Shown piece after piece: positions 57,375 to 64,000 of a stretch of DNA of 64,000 bases; positions within the stretch are counted from its first letter, which is position 1; each line of letters opens with the position of its first letter. The DNA comes from Plantago major (Eukaryota; Streptophyta; Magnoliopsida; Lamiales; Plantaginaceae). The position numbers and the translations under genes are program-made. The stretch covers positions 3,162,001 through 3,226,000 of the forward strand of contig CM048839.1 in assembly GCA_026545765.1 (NCBI GenBank), read 5' to 3'. The notes beneath the pieces are model-generated. The model worked only from the letters and a program-made list of their open reading frames with translations, was not told where the DNA came from and did not search any database.

Positions 57375-58337
57375 TTAACGAATCGCCGCAGCCATCACTG
57401 GCGGCGCTCCGCCCACTCTCTCTCTCACCCCCAACGGGCCCCCGTAAACCACCGGCTCCGAATCGTACATAAATTTCCTCACCAAGTCCGCTCCCGGTCC
57501 CGCCACCAGCTCCTCCCACATCGAATCGACCGCCTCCCCGCCACGCCTCGTAAACACGTCCGTCGCGTCGAGTCTATGCACGCGCCACCCCTTACACCTC
57601 CTCAGCCGGTGAATCTTCTCCAGCTGCTTCACCGCCAATAAACTAGTGTTCATCTTAATCTGATCAATCGCCTTGGTTAACAAACGTCCGCGAGTCGACT
57701 CGTCGATCACCGATCCGACTCGGAAGAACCGGTCGAGCTCAGGAACGCCGATCGCTTTCCGAATCCCGCGCGAATAATCACCATCGGGCGCGTAGAACTC
57801 ACGCGCCTCCTCGATCATCCCTCTCTCCACCATCCGATCCACCCGATCGGAGACGAACGAGTGGAGAACCGGCATTACCACGTCCACCCACAGGAAACAG
57901 CAATCGTACTTTGATTGGAACTTGTAGTCGATTAGGTTCTCGATTAGCGAATTCGAGCCTCCGACGATGATCGGAAGCTTTCCGCGGCTGATAATGGAGC
58001 TGATAGAAGCCGATGCCATGGAGCGGTAATTGGCGGCGGAGAAGTCCGAATTCGGGTCTATTACTCCGAGGAGGTGGTGAGGAATTTCACGGCGCTCCTC
58101 GTCGGTGATTTTGTTTGTGGCGATGTCGAGTCCGTGGTAAACCTGGATCTTATCGGAGTTGATTACCTCGGCGGAGAGACGACTAGCGATGTCAATCGAG
58201 AGTCGTGACTTGCCGGTGCCCGTGGCGCCCATAACCACCACTACTTTCTCCTTCTTCGACCAGAAGCGGCCGATTTGGTTGCTCAGAGTTAGCAACGGTG
58301 GTTGTACTTGTTTATGTATGGGCAGTGACAAGTTCAT
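57375..58337 (-). CDS. IPT: Adenylate isopentenyltransferase (cytokinin synthesis), IPT3/IPT5-like
   Basis: An intact single-exon frame of 320 residues, normal for plant ATP/ADP isopentenyltransferases. It transfers a dimethylallyl group to ATP or ADP, the first step of cytokinin synthesis. The P-loop is GATGTGKS (residues 37-44), followed by NSDKIQVYHGLDIATNKI (Asp62) and later LPIIVGGSNSLIE and GIRKAIGVPELDRF. The N-terminal ~30 residues are basic and Ser/Thr/Leu-rich, suitable for a plastid transit peptide (inference). It is much closer to this family than to tRNA isopentenyltransferases, as it is short and has no zinc-finger tail. No CaaX box is at the C-terminus (PPVMAAAIR), unlike some IPT3 proteins. 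GC content is clearly above the AT-rich surroundings. Confidence 0.93.
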   Translation of the reverse strand: MNLSLPIHKQVQPPLLTLSNQIGRFWSKKEKVVVVMGATGTGKSRLSIDIASRLSAEVINSDKIQVYHGLDIATNKITDEERREIPHHLLGVIDPNSDFSAANYRSMASASISSIISRGKLPIIVGGSNSLIENLIDYKFQSKYDCCFLWVDVVMPVLHSFVSDRVDRMVERGMIEEAREFYAPDGDYSRGIRKAIGVPELDRFFRVGSVIDESTRGRLLTKAIDQIKMNTSLLAVKQLEKIHRLRRCKGWRVHRLDATDVFTRRGGEAVDSMWEELVAGPGADLVRKFMYDSEPVVYGGPLGVRERVGGAPPVMAAAIR

Positions 58338-58554
58338 TTTTGTTGGTTTTGAATAAAAATTAGTTAAGGATTAGAGATAGTTCAAATTAGAAATGAAATG
58401 GTATTGTTAAGTGATTAGTGATAGGGAAACTTGATTAGAGTTGAAGGTACATATGAAATGGGAATCGAAGTTAAATGAAATGCATGAGAGTAGTAGTGAA
58501 GAAGAAGGTGGTGTTGAGTGGAGATGATGAATGGCAAGAATGGACAAAGTTCGA

Positions 58555-58564
58555 GTATTTATGG
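58555..58564 (-). promoter_or_regulatory. Candidate TATA box of the isopentenyltransferase gene
   Basis: On the minus strand CCATAAATAC lies about 220 bases before the ATG. The long 5' UTR implied is acceptable but unproven. Confidence 0.35.
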
Positions 58565-58567
58565 AGG

Positions 58568-59609
58568 GCTTGAGCCTTGAAGCTTTCGCGCCAACTAGGC
58601 TATTGTATTAGTCAACTCCAAGTGGCACAATGGTTTATTAAAGTAAAATAAGGGGTGTCCAAGCGGGACCGAGTTATAAATTAAAATAACACTGACTGGC
58701 TATATATAAACGGTATAAAACTATAAATTCAATTGCAAATTTGCACTACTTATATCAAAAAGTATCTCGCATTGTCGCCATACATTTTATATCTTACAAA
58801 CCAAATGTTGAAATATACACCATAAAAGTGAAATTTAAGTATTAATAAAAGATTCAATTTAAATGAGGTTATTTGACAAAAGCATCATATATATAGGTAA
58901 ACGAAAGGGATTGGGTGTGGCTGGAGCAACACTGGCTCCGCCACTGTGTCCATGTAACTCTAAAAAGTGAGAGTCATAAGTTGGTGAATCGGAAATGAAG
59001 GTGGGGATATAAGCAGTAGGTGTTGGTTAAGAATTCAATTAATTAGTTAATTTACCATTGATCATATAAATTGTATACTATAACGAGATAAGGTTTGCAA
59101 GCTAAAAATAGTTGGAAGTACTACTCTTTTTTATAACGAGCATGTATAGAATTCTTTCCTACATTCATCTAAACAAAACGTCAAAGCTAGTGTGAGTGTT
59201 CTGGATCAGTGACAATCTTGAAAGTCTTTTTTTATGCATACACAAATGAGTGTTGGGTGTGTTATAAACGACACGTACTAGTTTGCATGTTTAATATAGG
59301 CCGTGTTTGATTTATCAGCTAGTTTTTATTAGTTTGCATGTTTAATATAAATTGTATATGATTTATCAGCTAACTTATAAATTGGATATGATTATTTGAA
59401 AAAAAAAAAAACCTTAAATGGTTCCATCATTAGTAGTGGTGGTATCACGCAGGAGTATGAGTTATATCAGGGATTGTTCGTACGTAGATTAAATATGAAT
59501 AGTGGCATCTAATTTATTGACTCTAATCATTTTTATAGCTCACCATATTATGCAAAACTAGGGGTTTTGATTTTCTCCCATTACTATATTACAAAGTTTG
59601 TAGTGACTA
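58568..59609. other. Intergenic stretch
   Basis: No gene recognised. The string GGCTCCGCCACTG (58933-58945) is like the terminus of plant hAT elements (complement CAGTGGCGGAGCC), but no partner end was found. At about 59282-59380 a phrase with GTTTGCATGTTTAATATA and TGATTTATCAGCTA is repeated in tandem. Confidence 0.45.
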
Positions 59610-59737
59610 AGGCTCTCTCCTTTTCGTCTGAACTGAACTGATGAACTGTAGTATAAAATATAACTAAGCAAGCCTGAACTGAAATGAATTGATCTGAACT
59701 GAAATTAATGAGTTTTCAGATGAAGAGAACAGAGCCT
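59610..59737. mobile_element. Small MITE, copy 1
   Basis: Left end AGGCTCTCTCCTTTTCGTCTG; right-end complement AGGCTCTGTTCTCTTCATCTG. The middle is rich in TTCAGTTCAG-type and TGAACTGAAC repeats. A related copy in the opposite orientation is at 61468. Confidence 0.6.
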
Positions 59738-60456
59738 GATATTCATGTTTTTGCGCACACGAACAATGCATTTTATTATTGACATAAATATATTTTGGTT
59801 AACAATATAAATATTTTATTAATAATACATGTCCGTTTCTAGATAACTTATTTAGAAACCGTATTACATAATATATACTCTTAGTTTGGAAGAGAAAAAC
59901 ACAAATTTGAATTAAATTAAGAATAAATATATTTGTTTATTTTCACAGAAGTTGAAGTCGGCATGGCATTATAAAGTATGTCGAACATCTATTTTTTTGA
60001 TTGGATTTGGAGCTTCTCTGTTTAATTGGAAAAGTTATATAGAATTAAAAGTAAATTTGAGAACCTCTATTATCTGATAAACTTATCAGTACAAAACACA
60101 TCAGTCAGTCCTATGATATACTCCTATGTATGCACAACTCAATCAAAAACCAAGTAGTGCACTTCCACAGTTCATTTTGAAACCACTTGATTTGGAGTCT
60201 GCAGTTTGGTACGTATACTATGCCATTTTGGGCGGATCCAAAATTTTAAGGTATGTACAAAAATAAAACAATGTGCAAAAGAAAACATTTTTATATTCAT
60301 TTTAAAAGGGGGGGACACCTATTAAATACGGTATTGGGGAAAAAGTTGAAGCGGATGCCAATTTATGCCACTTATGTCAATATAGATCCGCCCATATGTC
60401 GTTGTACTCTGAATTAACTTTCAATTATTTTTTTTAAGTAAAGATTAAATACACAA
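59738..60456. other. Intergenic stretch
   Basis: AT-rich. Around 60228-60394 GGGCGGATCCAAAATTTT and ATAGATCCGCCC form an inverted pair (possible hAT-type remnant) without a clear duplication. Confidence 0.4.
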
Positions 60457-60590
60457 TACCCCGAGTTATTAAAAAGTGCTTGAAACCCCTTCCGAATTGA
60501 TGAATCGGTATCAAGCCCTCAGAGTTATTCAAAAGTAAGTATCAAGCCCTTAAAAGGGGTTTCGTGCACATTTTTAATAACGGGGTACCC
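60457..60590. mobile_element. Small foldback element
   Basis: The left arm TACCCCGAGTTATTAAAAAG is followed by TGCTTGAAACCCCTT. The right-arm complement is GTACCCCGTTATTAAAAATG then TGCACGAAACCCCTT. Arms of about 35 bases; the loop holds two more ATCAAGCCCT copies. Confidence 0.6.
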
Positions 60591-61467
60591 TAGTTACAGA
60601 GATGGTTAGTATCTCTTTATAATTCCGTGAATGACTTGCATCTCATTCGATGTGCATGTTCTCAAAATATAAACAAACTCAAGGGCCTAATACACACATA
60701 CACATGCACAAATGTACCCCTATCAAGGAATAATTAAAGTGTTACTTACTTGAGCATGCATGGATCAAAATGTGGTTATAGTATGTGATATGATTCTAAT
60801 TTTATAACAACCACTTCACACCCGGGTTTATAATATCAATTAGATATTTACGTAACATATTTATTTTTTTAAATGTTCAACTAGGTCAAGTTAATCGATA
60901 AGTCTACGCTAGGTTAGAGAATTTTTAATCTATATTACATCTATGTGGCTCTAATTACTTTGATGTGTCTACTCTCTGATATAGTAGTATATCTTAAGGT
61001 GGGAAGTGAATCAAATGTAACTTTTGTTTCGCACTTAAAGGTTATCATAAACTTGATTAATGTGTGATTTATAGTTAGATACCGTTGAATCCAACTAAGC
61101 CTAATGATAATCTTTTGAATTAAATTAAAAGTAGTATATATAATGATGAATCCAAGTCGTTGAAATTTGGCACCTTATGCTTTCTAAAAATTGATATGTC
61201 AAATCATATATATATTTGTAATTTATTTGTAATAGGGCAATTGCGGCAGCACGGACGATACTATAAAATTACTTGAAACTATGCACAGATTTGAAATGAT
61301 GCTTTACCCTAAATTGTTTATAGTGCTGAATCTTGAAAAAAATAACGAACCAAAAGTTCTTCGTTTTGTTCTTCTATTTTTGGTGGTGGAGAATCTGTTG
61401 ATAACATTTATAATTAATCTTACTTATTTTACCTTTTGTTCAACAAGAACAAACATATTCATTAGTA
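60591..61467. other. Intergenic stretch
   Basis: AT-rich, no gene recognised. Confidence 0.45.
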
Positions 61468-61600
61468 AGGCTTTATTCTCTTCATCTGCAAACTCATTCA
61501 GTTCAGTTCAGATCCATTCATTTCGATTCGAACTTAGTTTATATTTTATACTATAATTGATTCAATTCGGCCATTCAATTGATTCGATTCGATTTAAAGA
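61468..61600. mobile_element. Small MITE, copy 2 (diverged)
   Basis: Begins AAGGCTTTATTCTCTTCATCTG, resembling the complement of the copy at 59610, with CAGTTCAGTTCAG inside. The right end is poorly defined. Confidence 0.45.
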
Positions 61601-62994
61601 ACATAAAATTTTAAGTCTATTAGGATACGTGATACTAAAAAGAAACGGACTACAGTATGATTGTGATCGATAACAATAGCCTGTTAGCTGAAAACATTTG
61701 TATCTTCTTAAAAGAATATATATAAATTTTATTTAAAAAATCAATATTCTTTAACACCATCATTTCATCACTTTTAAAATTAAATATACCAAGTATACAA
61801 AGTTAAATTGTGTATATTGATTTGTTTATCAAGTTACTGTTGTCCTTTTCTGTTTTTCCTTTTTCATTGGGACAGGTCACTAACAATCTTTTCAGACCTA
61901 TAATTATTGAAAAATAATTATTGATCCAAAAGTTATTTGTCAAGATAATTTTATTTTGTGAGCTTCTTTTTCAGAAGATAGGTGGTGGGATTGATATTCT
62001 TTTCTTCTTTAGATGGTGGATTATTCCTTTTGTAACTTCTAATGCTTATTATTCAAATGATAATTTGAAGATTTTTAAACTAGCTAGTGATGAATTCTTT
62101 GATCTTAAGTTGGTTTTGACTAAAATTAAGTAAGAAGGGATTGAAGATCGATGTTAATATATTTAAACTAGCTAACAAGGTGAATTAAGAATTGGGAATC
62201 AGGTGTATATTTGATTGATGGAACTTGAAAGGGAATCCATCATGCCTTCAACTTTTCCTCTATAACCTTAAAGTTGACTCTATGGATGTCCTGTAAAAAG
62301 TTGATTCAGATATTGGCAAGAGAATATCTAACTCATGGTTCAACCTCTCCTTAACTTGCCAATTTGAAAGAACCATGCCCTTCGATTGATACTGCAAACT
62401 TGTGTCTTGTCATGTTATGTAGCAAGTATTCAAAAACAAATTTGTTTTGGAATGTTTTTGAGAATTGTTGAAGTGTTGAAAATTACTATACCTTCACCCA
62501 ATATAGACTCACACCCTTTTTGACATCTCAAGAGTACCTACCACTACCACCATCATTGTAGATGCCACTGCTACATTGGATGTTATCAGGGTTCTGTTGT
62601 CCCACTAACACTGGTATGTAAGGGCTTTTTGTACTGATATTTATTAAAAACGTTTTTTTTTTTGTGTCCTTGAAAACTTTGTGCCGAAGATGCTTGCAAT
62701 GATTTTTACATATTTTTACGATTAGTCGAAATCAAATAGGTTTAGCGTGCGTTGCACTATCTCATTATCTTATAACTAGATAACCTTATTTGACTGAAAT
62801 GAGTCTGTTGCACAGTTTATCAACCAATTCATTTTATAGATGGCATCGGAGCAGGCTCAAGTCGATATATTAGAAAGTCCAATTGACTCGAAACAAATGG
62901 TTCCATTGCTAAAAGGCATCCATGTGTAAGGCTTGAAAGACTAAGCTATACGCGAGGGGGTGTATTGAAATATACCACTTGTGAATGAATATTG
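61601..62994. other. Intergenic stretch
   Basis: No gene recognised. The open frame at 61921-62133 is short and without recognisable content. Confidence 0.4.
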
Positions 62995-63139
62995 ATTTTT
63001 TTTACCCTACAGAATATTTATTGCTTCCCGAAGTTCTAACTAGCCTGTTGTACAGTGCAACATACACATAGTAAAACTCTGGTATATATAACATTTAAAG
63101 TATCATGAGTCATTAGATCATGTTGTAGGGTAAAGAAAA
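62995..63139. mobile_element. Small foldback MITE related to 25991
   Basis: Ends TTTTTTTACCCTACAG and, as complement, TTTTCTTTACCCTACAACATG. Both share the TTTACCCTACA core with the element at 25991-26116. Confidence 0.55.
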
Positions 63140-63854
63140 CCTTATAACCTTATACATGAATTATAAACTTCACTTGTAAAATAGTTAGTAGATCATGAAA
63201 AGTTCCATTAACATATCTTCTTTTTTATTGGTAAAAACCCGAAGTTGCATAACATCGATGGTATAAAATGTATGGAACTGTGGAATAGCAAAAGAGTTAG
63301 TTGGTGATCATCTCAATGACTCAGTTGAGTGTCAAGAGACGAGTGATCTGATCGATAATTGATGGATAATGATGATGAGACAAGCATTTTTAGGCGTGGG
63401 TTCGCCACACGAGCTATAGCTTATGGGATCCTGTTCCGAGTCTTTGCAAATTGCATGCTTGTCTCATCCTGCATTTTATATGTAGCACGCTCTAAACTCT
63501 GATTACTGTTCTCTCTTTCTTTATTTCTAATTTCTTCAGATCCAGTGTTTATTCCTCATCAACATTTTGATCGAACCTGCACAAAAGTATTCTTATTAAA
63601 TCCTGGGTTTACTGTTCCAACCCATGCCTCAGAAATCATTAGGGTTCTTGTTTTGGTCAATAAAGAGAATGTTTTTCTTGATCAATAACATGCCATCTAC
63701 TTCAATCAGGCCCCAAAAACTATAATTGCAACATATTTTAGTATAAAAATTTAGAATGGGGTAGGTTCTAATCATATCAGTTATCGTTGGTTTTGTCTAT
63801 TCTACAACATGCTATTGTGTCTCATGATGTTCTAATGTTATGTTAGATCGATAC
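63140..63854. other. Intergenic stretch
   Basis: No gene recognised. Confidence 0.4.
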
Positions 63855-64000
63855 TGTTAGAATATGCCTTGAATCAGGATTAGGCCTATTTCCTAGGTTT
63901 GTCAGGTTTGGGCTTATTTGTCCACTAGGTTATCTGTATACTAGGTTGTCAGGACTGGGTTCTATTTCCTAGTCATGTTCGGTATTTGTCTAGAGAAGTA
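63855..64000 (+). mobile_element. Possible start of an LTR, cut by the window end
   Basis: TGTTAGAATATGCCTTGAATC is a typical beginning of plant Copia LTRs, and the following CCTAGG/TAGGTT-rich text is unlike the flank. The other end is outside the window, so it cannot be confirmed. Confidence 0.3.

Noticed and set aside
58933-58945. hAT terminus CAGTGGCGGAGCC
   Set aside because: No partner end or 8-bp duplication nearby; single short match.

Overview
The window is nuclear DNA of a flowering plant, most likely a eudicot. It holds spliced exons with GT/AG borders, a plant-type adenylate isopentenyltransferase, plant LTR retrotransposons, En/Spm (CACTA) transposons, and an integrated plant pararetrovirus. 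The species cannot be named from the sequence. Few host genes are present; about half or more of the bases are transposable elements, several nested in one another.

Layout: 1-2480 is non-coding apart from a possible last exon at 45-90, with a pyrimidine tract and a palindrome-rich stretch at 1200-1570. A secreted prolamin-like protein with a Pro/His-rich insertion lies at 2563-3318. A decayed CACTA element spans 3719-6561 (TSD CTC). The stretch 6562-9911 holds microsatellites, an LTR remnant, a possible small gene and a possible Gypsy LTR piece. A hAT-like element (9912-18132) carries in its centre an essentially genome-length, heavily mutated pararetrovirus (10150-17406) bounded by (TA)n on both sides. 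A copy of the hAT target without the insertion is at about 33478-33590. From 18133 to 25310 lie non-coding DNA, a 1.5-kb decayed tandem array, and a PIF/Harbinger-type accessory gene (SANT-like) broken by one stop codon. A 5'-truncated LINE-like retroposon is at 25326-25858.

Copia element A (26306-32911, minus) is interrupted by a 1.3-kb non-autonomous CACTA (29911-31242). A SIRE-like Copia element B (34040-47697, minus) is interrupted in gag by a 7.6-kb CACTA (38337-45954) with transposase genes of both usual types. The last two exons of a small nuclear ribonucleoprotein G gene follow at 48808-49162, then Copia element C (49519-54299, plus). From 54305 onward the DNA is mostly intergenic with small foldback elements. 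The exception is an intact single-exon isopentenyltransferase gene (57375-58337, minus). A possible LTR begins at 63855 and runs off the window.

The host genes supported (SmG, the isopentenyltransferase and the prolamin-like protein) are unrelated housekeeping, hormone and secreted-protein functions with no operon-like relation. The main story is the order of insertions, which can be read from target-site duplications at most elements: CTC, TAT and GTA for the three CACTAs, CTATA, TTACC and TAAAA for the three Copias, 7-8 bp for the hAT and 17 bp for the LINE. All calls come from reading the sequence; no database search was run.
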